A stretch of DNA of 27,317 bases, taken from assembly GCA_049281195.1 (NCBI GenBank), contig JBAPRR010000344.1, positions 1 through 27,317 of the forward strand. Reading direction: 5' to 3'. Position 1 is the first letter of the stretch, and the number at the start of each line of letters is the position of its first letter. The DNA comes from JBAPRR01 sp049281195. GTDB lineage: Bacteria > Actinomycetota > Acidimicrobiia > Acidimicrobiales > CAVXTF01. Below the pieces are notes generated by a model. That model saw nothing but the letters and a program-made list of their open reading frames with translations, was not told where the DNA came from and did no database searches. Shown one piece after another: positions 14,922 through 22,671 of this stretch. The translations under genes were made by a program, and so were the position numbers.

Positions 14922-17606
14922 ATGCCTCGACACGTAGCGATAGTTCCGCACACCCACTGGGACCGGGAGTGGTACGAGCCGTTCCAGAGCTTCCGCATGC
15001 GGCTGGTCGACATGTTCGACAAGCTGATCCCATTGCTCGAGAAGGATCCGTCTTACGCCCGGTTCATGCTCGACGGGCAGATTGCCGTGGTGGACGACTA
15101 CCTCGAGGTGCGTCCCGAAGCCGAGGCGCGCATCAGGGCCCTCGCGGCGACGGGACGCCTGACCATGGGCCCGTGGTACGTGCTGCTCGACGAGTTCCTT
15201 GTGTCGGGTGAGACGATCATCCGCGATCTGCAGATGGGGATCGGGCGCGGCGCGGCATTCGGCGGCGTGATGAACGTCGGCTACCTGCCCGACATGTTCG
15301 GGCATATCGCCCAGATGCCGCAGATCCTGAAGCTGGCCGGTTTCGAAGACACGGTCGTTTGGCGCGGTGTCCCCTCAGCCATCGACCGCAGCGGCTTCTG
15401 GTGGGAGTCGCCTGACGGCTCTGTGATCCGCGCCGAGTACCTGATGACCGGTTACGGCAATGGCGCCGCGATCGGCGACGACGCCAAGGCGCTCGTGCAG
15501 CGCATCGACGACCACATCGAGGAAGTCGGGAGTTTCCTGTTGAACGGCCTGCTGTTCATGAACGGCACCGACCATCAGGAACCGCAGCCGTGGCTGGGGC
15601 GCGTCGTCGCAGAGGCTAACGAGATCCAGGAGGACCTGGAACTCGAGGTCACATCGCTCGCTGAATATCTTGCCAAGGCTCCCCGTGAAGAGCTGCCCAG
15701 TTGGAAGGGCGAGCTGCGATCAGGCTTCAGGGCGAACGTGTTGATGGGCGTCGCGTCCAACCGCGTCGATGTGAAGGTTTCGGCCGCCACGACCGAGCGT
15801 CAGCTCGAACAGCGCGCGGAGCCCTATTCCGCGCTCTTCCAGCCGGCCGATCACTACCCCGAGAGCCTTCTGCATCTGGCGTGGCTCGGCGTGGTGCGAA
15901 ACGCGGCACACGACTCGATCTGCGCGTGCTCGGTCGACGAGGTCGTCGACGCGGTGCTCGAGCGTTTCTCGGAGTCGCGGACTATAGCCAAAGAGCTGGC
16001 GTTCCGGGGGCTCCTCGCGTTCGGCAAGAGCCTGGAATCAGCGGGTCCGGTCTTGGTCAACCCGTCTTCGCGCCCGAGAAGCGGCGTCATCGAGGCGGTC
16101 CTTCCCGGCCGCGAGGCGCCCGCGGGCACGCAGGAGCTCGAACAGCCCGAAGGTGCATTCGGCATCCCCCGCGGCATGGGGGCGATGACTCTCGACGCGG
16201 CCACCGTGCGCACATTGATCGGCCTGCTTCCGAGTGGGAGCCAGATCAACCCGTACACCTGGATCCAGGACATCCAGGTGTCCGAAGACGAGACGGGCAT
16301 CGACGTCGTGATCGCCTTCGGGCCAGAAGAGACCTACGACGTGCCCATCGCAAGCATCAAACAGGACATGTACACACGTTTGGGCGCCAGGCCGGACGCC
16401 GTGGTGAGGGTCAGGATCGACCAGCCCGAGGTGTCACGGGTTCTCGCGCGTGTGAAAGAGGTGCCGGGATTCGGTTGGAACAAGTTCGAGATCGACCAGC
16501 TGTCGAATCCGGTGTCAGTTGAGGACTCTGACGCGGCGACTGTTCTTTCGAACGGCCTTCTGAACGTGTCGATCGACAAGTCCGACGGGACCTGGTCGCT
16601 CAACGGCGTCAAGGGGTTCGGCCGGATCGTGGACGACGGGGACTTCGGCGACTCTTACAACTACTCACCGCCGCGTCAGAACAAGTTCATAAGCGAGCCC
16701 GACTCGGTGCTGGTTCTGGTGGCCAGCCCAGGTCCGGTCGAGGCGAGCGCTCTCATCATCTCGAGCTACACGTGGCCCGACCAGGTCGAGGCATTCACCA
16801 ATGCGAGGGTCGGAGAGCACAAGGTCGATGTCACCACGACATTGACGCTGCGCGCGGATGAGTCGTTCGTCCGGGTCAACACCAAGTTCGTGAACCCGTC
16901 GAAGGACCACAGGGTCCGCGTCCACCTGCCGTTGGCCGAGCCGACGGACCACTCGGACGCCGAGTGTGCGTTCACGATCGTGCGGCGCGGTCTGACCGCT
17001 GAGGGCCGGGCGGACGAGTTCGGGCTCCCCACGTTCCCGTCGCGGCGCTTCGTGAGCGCCGGCGGCGTAACGGTCGCCCACGTAGGCCTTCTCGAGTACG
17101 AGCTCGTGGATATCGAAGGTGCGGGCGAAGAGGCGAAGGCCGGCTCGATCGCCATCACCCTGCTTCGCTCGACGGGCATGCTCTCGCGTCTGGGCATGGC
17201 CTACCGGCCACTTCCGGCCGGACCGCTCACGCCGGTCGAGGGTCTGCAGCTTGTGGGAAAGACCATCGAGGCCGACTACGCGATCCAGCTCAACTGCGAA
17301 GACCCCTACGCACTGGTCGACGACGCGTTCCTGCCTCTCGAGCTCGTGACCGCACCGGGGGGCGGCACGCGTCCCTCTGAGGGATCGGCCCTACGGGTCG
17401 AAGGAGCGCAGGTTTCCGCGGTGCGCCGTGAAGCGGGCGCCCTCGAAGTACGGGTGTTCAATCCCACAGCTGAAGAGGCGACGGTGAGCCTGCCTTCACG
17501 CTCGGGTTGGATCGTGGACCTGCGCGGCAAGCCTGTCGGACCGTTCGAGGGGAGCTTCAAACTCAAGGCGTTCGGCATCGCCACTCTGCGCATCACAGAG
17601 CCCTGA
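14922..17606 (+). CDS. GH38 family alpha-mannosidase
   Basis: An 894-residue glycoside hydrolase of family 38, retaining and metal-dependent. The N-terminal catalytic domain shows HTHWDREWY (10-18, zinc ligands H10, H12 and D14), the nucleophile D124 in GYLPDMFGHIAQMPQ, VVWRGVP, the FMNGTDHQEPQP segment, and the helical-domain HDSICACSVDEV near 327-338. The long C-terminal beta-sandwich regions follow. No signal peptide or membrane segment is present, so it is predicted cytosolic and would act on imported or internally made alpha-mannosides. The neighbours do not identify the glycan. Its stop lies in an 11-bp duplication (GCCCTGAGTAA, near 17600-17622). It is on the same strand as cofC, 74 bp apart. 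Confidence 0.9.
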   Translation: MPRHVAIVPHTHWDREWYEPFQSFRMRLVDMFDKLIPLLEKDPSYARFMLDGQIAVVDDYLEVRPEAEARIRALAATGRLTMGPWYVLLDEFLVSGETIIRDLQMGIGRGAAFGGVMNVGYLPDMFGHIAQMPQILKLAGFEDTVVWRGVPSAIDRSGFWWESPDGSVIRAEYLMTGYGNGAAIGDDAKALVQRIDDHIEEVGSFLLNGLLFMNGTDHQEPQPWLGRVVAEANEIQEDLELEVTSLAEYLAKAPREELPSWKGELRSGFRANVLMGVASNRVDVKVSAATTERQLEQRAEPYSALFQPADHYPESLLHLAWLGVVRNAAHDSICACSVDEVVDAVLERFSESRTIAKELAFRGLLAFGKSLESAGPVLVNPSSRPRSGVIEAVLPGREAPAGTQELEQPEGAFGIPRGMGAMTLDAATVRTLIGLLPSGSQINPYTWIQDIQVSEDETGIDVVIAFGPEETYDVPIASIKQDMYTRLGARPDAVVRVRIDQPEVSRVLARVKEVPGFGWNKFEIDQLSNPVSVEDSDAATVLSNGLLNVSIDKSDGTWSLNGVKGFGRIVDDGDFGDSYNYSPPRQNKFISEPDSVLVLVASPGPVEASALIISSYTWPDQVEAFTNARVGEHKVDVTTTLTLRADESFVRVNTKFVNPSKDHRVRVHLPLAEPTDHSDAECAFTIVRRGLTAEGRADEFGLPTFPSRRFVSAGGVTVAHVGLLEYELVDIEGAGEEAKAGSIAITLLRSTGMLSRLGMAYRPLPAGPLTPVEGLQLVGKTIEADYAIQLNCEDPYALVDDAFLPLELVTAPGGGTRPSEGSALRVEGAQVSAVRREAGALEVRVFNPTAEEATVSLPSRSGWIVDLRGKPVGPFEGSFKLKAFGIATLRITEP

Positions 17607-17680
17607 GTAAGCCCTGAGTAACGGTCGATCCGATCGGGATCAGGTAAACCCTGCCTACGCTCTGTGGGTGTGGCGACGAG

Positions 17681-18262
17681 GTGACTGACCTGTCTGCGTT
17701 GTCGGGATGCGTCGCCCTGGTGCCGGTGAAGGGATTCGCCCAGGCGAAGAGGCGGCTCGCTCCGGCATTGGGACCTTCCGAGCGCGCTGCGCTCGCCCGG
17801 TCGATGGCGGAGCACGTCCTCGGTGCCTGCTCCCCGCTTGTCACCGCCGTCGTATGCGACGACCCCGAGGTGGCTGCGTGGGCGGTAGAGCACGGCGCCC
17901 TGCTCTACGAAGAACCGGGGCTCGGATTGAACGGTGCAGTCACGGCCGGAGTCGACGCGATCGCCCGAGCCGGAGCCGAAGAGGTGCTGGTGGTGCATGC
18001 GGACCTTCCGCTCGCTTCCGGGCTCGCGTCGTTGGCCGGCGCAGGAGGGATAACGCTCGTTCCCGATCGGCGTGATGACGGGACCAACATCATCTGCGTT
18101 CCTGCCAATGCCGGGTTTCGGTTCAGCTATGGGCCGGGCTCGTTCGAACGCCACTGTGCCGAAGCCGCCCGGATCGGATTCGATCCTCGGATCGTGCGCG
18201 TGCCTGAGCTTGCATGGGACGTCGACGTGCCAGCCGACATCCCGGGATGGCTCGTCGCGTGA
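17681..18262 (+). CDS. cofC: 2-phospho-L-lactate/phosphoenolpyruvate guanylyltransferase (F420 biosynthesis)
   Basis: A 193-residue nucleotidyltransferase that activates a phospho-acid with GTP to start coenzyme F420 synthesis. In actinobacteria the equivalent FbiD uses phosphoenolpyruvate. Motifs are VPVKGFAQAKRRLAPALGPSER (first part at 14-25), VVHADLPLAS (104-113), LVPDRRDDGTNII (126-138), SYGPGSFERH (149-158) and DVDVPADIPGWL (180-191). Length and order fit CofC/FbiD. Start is GTG at 17681; no strong Shine-Dalgarno is seen. No other F420 genes are in the window, so the pathway must be completed elsewhere. Its presence implies F420-dependent oxidoreductases in the cell. Confidence 0.9.
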   Translation: MTDLSALSGCVALVPVKGFAQAKRRLAPALGPSERAALARSMAEHVLGACSPLVTAVVCDDPEVAAWAVEHGALLYEEPGLGLNGAVTAGVDAIARAGAEEVLVVHADLPLASGLASLAGAGGITLVPDRRDDGTNIICVPANAGFRFSYGPGSFERHCAEAARIGFDPRIVRVPELAWDVDVPADIPGWLVA

Positions 18263-18276
18263 GATCGGGAGTGACT

Positions 18277-18318
18277 GTGTCGGTGTCGGTGTCGGTGTCT
18301 GTGTCTGTGTCTGTGTCC
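18277..18318 (+). repeat. Hexanucleotide (GTGTCN)7 microsatellite
   Basis: Seven perfect-period hexamers: three GTGTCG, three GTGTCT and one GTGTCC. The array lies between cofC and the PIG-L gene, immediately upstream of the latter's possible starts. Confidence 0.95.
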
Positions 18319-18353
18319 CAGATCCGCCGGTGAGCGGGGTCCCTCCCCGCGTA

Positions 18354-19205
18354 GTGCCTGTCGGAGACCTACCCGACGAAGCAATCAGATCCTCGCAGGT
18401 GTCGCAGGCGTCGCCAGACCCGCTGAGTTCCCCTTCGCACGAATGGGGGATTTCGGTCGACCTTCCGACCCCGAAGGTGGCTCTCGCGGTTGGCGCGCAT
18501 CCCGACGACATCGAATTCGGCTGCGGCGGGACGCTCGCCAAATGGGCCGCCTCCGGATGCAGCATTCACCATCTTGTGCTCACGGACGGCTCCAAGGGAA
18601 CGTGGGACCAATCGACCGACATCGAACAGCTGCGGCGAATCCGCAAGGAGGAACAAAGCGAAGCGGCCCGGATTCTCGGAGGCGGCGACGTCACGTTCCT
18701 CAGGATCACCGACGGTCTGCTCGAGTCGGACATGGCAACCCGCAAGCTCGTTTGCGAGGTGATCAGACGCGTCAAGCCCGACATCCTTCTGGGGCACGAT
18801 CCGTGGCGGCGCTACCGCCTGCATCCGGACCACCGCCACGCCGGATGGCTCGTAACGGACGGACTGGTGGTCGCACGCGAGCCCACTTTCTTTCCCGATG
18901 CCGGGCCGGCGCACCGACCTGATTGCCTGCTGCTGTGGGAAGCGGACTCCCCTAATCATGTGGAGGACGTCACGCCGTTCTTCACGACGAAGCTCGACGC
19001 GTTGATGGCGCACCGCAGCCAACATCTGTCGACCATGGGTATCGGCACGGGTGGCGTAGGCGCAGACGAGGGCGAGAAGACCGACGATGTGATCGCATCT
19101 GAATCGGCCGCGTTCGCTGAACGAGTTCACAAGCAATTGGCGTCGCACGGATCTCTTGGCGGCGTGGCGCTGGGCGAGGCGTTCCATCTCATCGACCGCA
19201 CGTAG
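18354..19205 (+). CDS. PIG-L (LmbE-like) family deacetylase
   Basis: A zinc-dependent N-acetyl-sugar deacetylase fold (family of MshB, Mca and PIG-L). With the GTG at 18354 the protein is 283 residues. Metal-site motifs are AVGAHPDDIEFGCGG (H49, D51, D52), a central LTDGSKGTW, and RLHPDHRHAG (H157, D159, H160). The in-frame region extends upstream to 18072 but reads through cofC and the GTGTCN microsatellite, so a start after the array is preferred. GTG 18399 (VSQASP) is the other candidate; neither has a convincing Shine-Dalgarno. The substrate is unknown: mycothiol pathway enzymes are possible but not specifically supported. Confidence 0.82.
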   Translation: MPVGDLPDEAIRSSQVSQASPDPLSSPSHEWGISVDLPTPKVALAVGAHPDDIEFGCGGTLAKWAASGCSIHHLVLTDGSKGTWDQSTDIEQLRRIRKEEQSEAARILGGGDVTFLRITDGLLESDMATRKLVCEVIRRVKPDILLGHDPWRRYRLHPDHRHAGWLVTDGLVVAREPTFFPDAGPAHRPDCLLLWEADSPNHVEDVTPFFTTKLDALMAHRSQHLSTMGIGTGGVGADEGEKTDDVIASESAAFAERVHKQLASHGSLGGVALGEAFHLIDRT

Positions 19206-19235
19206 CGGCGCCGAAGCGACACACAGCAAACACAG

Positions 19236-19304
19236 AACAGAGCAGAGCAGAGCAGAGCAGAGCGGAGCGGAGCGGAGCAGAGCAGGGCAGGGCAGAGCAG
19301 AGCG
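19236..19304. repeat. Pentanucleotide (AGCAG/AGCGG)13 microsatellite
   Basis: About 13 pentamers in register, mainly AGCAG with AGCGG and GGCAG variants. The period of five shifts frame, and the array lies entirely outside genes. Confidence 0.93.
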
Positions 19305-19445
19305 AACATAAAAGCGGCGCGGACGGGGACCTACAGGCACAGAACGACGCCGTACGACCCGAAGCGGGGACGTCTGCAAGGTGGTTGGCGAGGTTGTGGG
19401 CAAACCGCATCTGCACGATTGATCCGTGTCCAGTCGGAAGCGCCC

Positions 19446-19480
19446 AAAAACGAATGAGGGGCCCGAAGGCCCCTCATTCG
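19446..19480 (-). terminator. Intrinsic terminator of the HU gene
   Basis: On the minus strand a perfect 12-bp stem (CGAATGAGGGGC with GCCCCTCATTCG; 19469-19480 and 19451-19462) encloses a six-base loop (CTTCGG) and runs directly into five T residues (19446-19450). It lies 48 bp beyond the HU stop. This is the strongest intrinsic terminator in the window. Confidence 0.93.
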
Positions 19481-19527
19481 CTACTTGTTCACAAGCCAGC
19501 CACTTATGTGGCGACCTGCACGCCGTC

Positions 19528-20313
19528 TCAGCGCTTGGCGGCGACCCTTTTACGAGCCGTCGTCTTACGCGGAGCCCGCTTGGTTGCTGCTTTGCGGGCA
19601 GGAGCCCTCTTGGCAGTCGTCTTGCGGGCAGCGGTCTTACGCGCTGTGGTCTTGCGTGCTGTCGTCTTACGGGCTCCGGCCTTCTTCGCCGTGGTCTTGC
19701 GAGCCGTGGTCTTACGAGCAGCAGTCTTGCGTGCAGTGGCCTTCTTGGCCGTAGCCCTCTTGGCCGTGGTCTTCTTGGCTGTCGCCTTGCGGGCTCCAAC
19801 CTTCCGGGCCGTGGTCTTGCGGGCTGTGGTCTTGCGGGCCGTGCTCTTGCGGGCAGCCGACTTACGAGCCGGAGCCCGCTTGGCAGTCGTCTTACGGGCA
19901 GCGGTCTTACGCGCTCCCGTCCGCTTGGCTGCCGTCTTACGTGCGACCGTCTTTCTGGCCGCAGTCTTACGGGCCGTGCTCTTCTTAGCCGTGCTCTTCG
20001 CTGGCACTCTCACCGCCTTTCTGGCCGTTGGTTCGGCCTTACCGTTCACAATGTCCTTCAAAGTGGAGCTGGCGCCGAACCGCACCCCTCTCGATGCTGG
20101 AATGTTGACCGGCGCACCCGTCTGCGGATTACGTCCGACACGCGCTCCACGTCGGGTCGGACTGAAACTTCCGAACCCGACGATCGAAACGCGACGTCCC
20201 GAACGAACTTCGTCGACGATGTTTCCGATCACAGCACCGACAGCCGCTTCGGCGTCGCGCCTTGTGAGCGACAACTCCTTCGCGACCGAATCGATGAGCT
20301 CCGATCTGTTCAC
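19528..20313 (-). CDS. HU-family DNA-binding protein with H1-like Lys/Ala tail
   Basis: A nucleoid-associated protein. Residues 1-92 are a full HU domain: MNRSELIDSVAKEL, GFGSFSPTRRGARVGRNPQTG with the intercalating Pro72 in VNIPAS, and the TLKDIVNGK end. Residues about 97-261 are a basic tail of ARKT/AKKT/ARKA tetra- to pentapeptides, longer than the HU domain itself, comparable in kind to mycobacterial HupB and Streptomyces HupS tails. Start is GTG, with a strong AGGAGG four bases away (20318-20323). A promoter and a 14-bp palindrome lie upstream, and a strong terminator lies downstream, so it is monocistronic. The tail repeats produce long open frames on the other strand, which are not genes. 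Confidence 0.93.
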   Translation of the reverse strand: MNRSELIDSVAKELSLTRRDAEAAVGAVIGNIVDEVRSGRRVSIVGFGSFSPTRRGARVGRNPQTGAPVNIPASRGVRFGASSTLKDIVNGKAEPTARKAVRVPAKSTAKKSTARKTAARKTVARKTAAKRTGARKTAARKTTAKRAPARKSAARKSTARKTTARKTTARKVGARKATAKKTTAKRATAKKATARKTAARKTTARKTTAKKAGARKTTARKTTARKTAARKTTAKRAPARKAATKRAPRKTTARKRVAAKR

Positions 20314-20343
20314 GCCACCTCCTGAAAGTGTCCCGGACCATCG

Positions 20344-20357
20344 TCCGTGATCACGGA
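20344..20357. promoter_or_regulatory. 14-bp perfect palindrome near HU transcription start (possible operator)
   Basis: TCCGTGATCACGGA is a perfect 14-bp palindrome located just downstream of the putative HU -10, where a repressor would block initiation. No regulator is assigned. Confidence 0.5.
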
Positions 20358-20366
20358 ATCACAATA

Positions 20367-20395
20367 ATCAAAGGCGCGATTTAGTCGCAGGTCAA
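20367..20395 (-). promoter_or_regulatory. Putative sigma70-like promoter of the HU gene
   Basis: On the minus strand TTGACC (20390-20395), a 17-bp spacer and TTTGAT (20367-20372) make a plausible -35/-10 pair about 55-60 bp before the GTG, in a locally AT-rich stretch. The -10 is imperfect (second base T). Confidence 0.45.
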
Positions 20396-20550
20396 GCATT
20401 ATCGCAATCGCGGGCCGCGATCCCGACTAGAGCGCGAACAAATGAGCTCGCGTTTTGAAGGCGCGTTCTTGGTGTCGATCACGATACATCATCACTGCGC
20501 AAAAACAATATGTTGCGTGAAATCCCTTTTGATACAAGGATATTTTTTCG

Positions 20551-20805
20551 ATGAGTGGACTTCCCGATGGAATCTACGACGCGATCGTCATCGAGGCCGA
20601 GAGCGTCGAAGGGTCCGATATTCGCCTCGAGTTGATCATCACACTGGGAGAACAAATTGGTCGCGTTGTGGTCCTCCGCGGTCGCCATGTGGACACCAAA
20701 CGTCGTCCTCGCGCATCGGATCTCGATCCGATCGACTTCCTCGGCATCCCCGGCACGATCGTCGTTCGCGACGGCGTTCCGTCGTTCAGACCTGAGTTCG
20801 CGTGA
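20551..20805 (+). CDS. Small beta-rich protein of unknown function (possible OB-like fold)
   Basis: An 84-residue protein with alternating hydrophobic strands: LPDGIYDAIVIEAESVE, IRLELIITLGEQIGRVVVLRG, DFLGIPGTIVVRDGVPSF. The pattern (start strand with GxYxA, central long hairpin with G at the turn, final short strand pair) is like small OB-type barrels found beside DNA-handling genes in actinobacterial mobile elements. No family is claimed. An AAGGA lies ten bases before the ATG, in an unusually AT-rich leader (20490-20550). It starts a cluster leading to the VirD4-like ATPase gene. Confidence 0.65.
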   Translation: MSGLPDGIYDAIVIEAESVEGSDIRLELIITLGEQIGRVVVLRGRHVDTKRRPRASDLDPIDFLGIPGTIVVRDGVPSFRPEFA

Positions 20806-20811
20806 CTCTGA

Positions 20812-21021
20812 GTGACGCTGCGTGGTGTCGATCCGACGCGGAACGTCGCGACAGGTGCGATCGGCGCGATCAGCGCCGCGAATGGCACCGCGAACAGCGC
20901 GATCACTGCGATCAACGCCGCGAACACCGTCGTAATCGACGTGACCGACTCGATCTGGTGCTCAAAACGTGTCCCACCGCGTTTTCGAACGTCAGTTGAC
21001 GATCCTCTGGCCGCGCCGTGA
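20812..21021 (+). CDS. Uncertain small ORF between the small beta protein and the ATPase gene
   Basis: A 69-residue frame starting GTG 20812. Its TGA (21019-21021) overlaps the GTG start of the ATPase gene as GTGA, the same coupling seen at three other gene pairs in this window. The protein has a repetitive Ala/Ile/Asn middle (GAIGAISAAN, SAITAINAAN). A competing frame, GTG 20802 to 20999, overlaps the previous stop by GTGA and would encode an Arg/Asp-rich protein. At most one is likely real; neither resembles a known family. Confidence 0.35.
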   Translation: MTLRGVDPTRNVATGAIGAISAANGTANSAITAINAANTVVIDVTDSIWCSKRVPPRFRTSVDDPLAAP

Positions 21022-22559
21022 TGCATCTTGACGACGCTTACTCGTTCGTTCGGGCAGCTTCGCGACGTGCAGGAGGCGGTATCTACGTAGGTGGAGGCAC
21101 GGATGGAGCGGTTTGGGCCAGCCCGGAACGCGCAGTGCTCGTTTTAGGTCCACCGCGTTCGGGCAAGACCACATCGATCGTCATTCCCGCCATTTTGTCG
21201 GCGACAGGCCCCGTCGTATCGACGTCAACCAAGCCTGAAGTGATGCGGATCACGGCCGATTCACGCTCCCGAGCAGGGGAAACGCTGCTTTACGACCCCA
21301 GCGGGACTGTCGAGCGTCCGCCGGGGGTGGCGCCACTTGTTTGGTCGCCTGTAGCTGCGTGTGCACTTTGGGACGACGCGCGTCTGGTCGCGCGAATGAT
21401 GAACATTGCGTCGTCGTCAGGCGCATCGGGATCGAAATCCGCGCCGGACGGCCATCAAGACCACTGGCATGAACGCGCGGAAGCACTCCTCTCCACACTT
21501 CTGCACGCGGCCTCACTCGAGGATGCGCCGATGTCGACAGTCATCAAGTGGGTCGATCGTCATCAAGCCGGACCCGCGTTGTCGATACTCGACGAGTCGG
21601 GCAACGAGCTTGCGAGCAACCTTTTGGGAGGGATCGCGATGCTCGAGCAGCGAGAGTTGAGCGGGATCTGGTCGACCACTTCGCGTGTGCTCGACGCGTA
21701 CCACTCGCAAGGGGCGATGAAGACGACAGAAGGTGTCCCGTTCGACGCGTCGCAGTGGTGCCGCGATGCGGGGACGATCTACATCTGCGCGTCAGCGCGA
21801 CATCAAGATGTTGTATCTCCCCTGGTAGTGGGCTTGTTGACCGACATACGCACTGCCGCGTACGAACGCGCGCGAGACGGCGTCGACGTCACGTCACCGC
21901 TTCTACTCGCGCTCGACGAGGTCGCGAACATTGCACCTCTACCCGACCTGTCGAAGACGGTTTCAGAAGGAGGGGGCCAAGGTGTGATCACACTCGCGTG
22001 CCTGCAGGACCTTTCGCAGGCGCGTGCCCGATGGGGAACGTCGGCGGAAGGTTGGCTTTCACTTTTCGGTACGACCGTCGTGCTCCCGGGCATTCAAGAC
22101 GTAAAGACACTCGAGATGTTGTCTTCGCTCGCCGGAGAAGAAGAAGTGGTGACGAAATCGATCTCTGTTCCGGTCGACGAGGACAGGGGGCACATGCGCG
22201 TGATGATCGATCATTTCGCGCGCAGGGGGAGCCCGTCACAGGCGATGCCGAGTGTCACCACATCAACGCGGATTCGTCCACGCCTTGCAGTCGACGAGCT
22301 TTCGCGTGGTGAAGACGGCAAAGCTCTCGTCGTCGACGAGCGTTCCAACATGGGTTACGTGAAGCTCACCCCGTGGTTCTCCGAGGAGCCCTGGAGGTCT
22401 GTCGTCTCGCAGAACAGAATCCTCGAGATCGAACGCCCCCAGGTGATGTCGCAGCAGCCGTCACTCCAACAACAGCCTCAACAAAAGGCCCCGCACCAGG
22501 CTCTGCGACAGACCGTGCAACAAGCTCCAGAACTGCAAAGTCCCAGCTTGGAGCTCTAA
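21018..22559 (+). CDS. Orphan VirD4/TraG/TraD-like ATPase (type IV coupling protein-like)
   Basis: A 513-residue P-loop ATPase of the FtsK/HerA-VirD4 class. Walker A is GPPRSGKTT (44-52). Walker B is LLLALDEVAN with D300-E301, followed by IAPLPDLSKTVSEGGGQGV and TLACLQDLSQARARWG, the TraM-recognition-type (PF12696-like) block of TraG/TraD coupling proteins. Coupling proteins pump DNA-protein substrates into a type IV secretion channel, but this one has no N-terminal membrane segments, and no relaxase, VirB or integrase gene is near. The C-terminus (about 470-513) is Gln/Pro-rich. Start is GTG 21018. It sits between an HU gene and the SOS mutasome cassette, 112 bp before imuA'. A DNA-handling role within the cell is possible but unproven. 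Confidence 0.82.
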   Translation: MMHLDDAYSFVRAASRRAGGGIYVGGGTDGAVWASPERAVLVLGPPRSGKTTSIVIPAILSATGPVVSTSTKPEVMRITADSRSRAGETLLYDPSGTVERPPGVAPLVWSPVAACALWDDARLVARMMNIASSSGASGSKSAPDGHQDHWHERAEALLSTLLHAASLEDAPMSTVIKWVDRHQAGPALSILDESGNELASNLLGGIAMLEQRELSGIWSTTSRVLDAYHSQGAMKTTEGVPFDASQWCRDAGTIYICASARHQDVVSPLVVGLLTDIRTAAYERARDGVDVTSPLLLALDEVANIAPLPDLSKTVSEGGGQGVITLACLQDLSQARARWGTSAEGWLSLFGTTVVLPGIQDVKTLEMLSSLAGEEEVVTKSISVPVDEDRGHMRVMIDHFARRGSPSQAMPSVTTSTRIRPRLAVDELSRGEDGKALVVDERSNMGYVKLTPWFSEEPWRSVVSQNRILEIERPQVMSQQPSLQQQPQQKAPHQALRQTVQQAPELQSPSLEL

Positions 22560-22643
22560 TTTCTGCGCCGTACCAACGGCAGCCGAGCGCCTGCAGCGAC
22601 CTGCCGCCGACCCGGGGAGTTGTGGAAAAGTCCCTGTGTCCAG

Positions 22644-22659
22644 TCGAACATATGTTCGA
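22644..22659. promoter_or_regulatory. LexA (SOS) box
   Basis: TCGAACATATGTTCGA is a perfect 16-bp palindrome and matches the actinobacterial SOS box TCGAAC-N4-GTTCGA. It ends 12 bp before the imuA' ATG. A TANNNT hexamer (TAGTGT, 22660-22665) directly follows and would place transcription start at the ATG itself (leaderless). Confidence 0.95.
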
Positions 22660-22671
22660 TAGTGTTCGGAG

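Larger units (their letters stand above)
19206..19527. other. Convergent intergenic region: pentamer array and HU terminator
   Basis: This 322-bp stretch between the convergent PIG-L and HU genes holds the AGCAG-type pentamer array (19236-19304), about 145 bp with nothing recognised, and the intrinsic terminator of the HU gene. No RNA gene or small ORF was convincing. Confidence 0.7.

Noticed and set aside
17306..18565. 419-residue minus-strand open frame opposite GH38 end and cofC
   Set aside because: It crosses the ends of well-supported plus-strand genes and reads the GTGTCN array; no motifs.
19385..20350. Long open frames on the plus strand opposite the HU tail, and 18369-19799 on the minus strand
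   Set aside because: They arise from the Ala/Lys repeat codons and GC-rich antisense of real genes; their proteins are low-complexity (LRAVVLRA-type) without family features.
20551..22559. Integrated conjugative element
   Set aside because: Only a coupling-protein-like ATPase is present; no relaxase, integrase, T4SS genes, tRNA or att-like direct repeats were found in the window.
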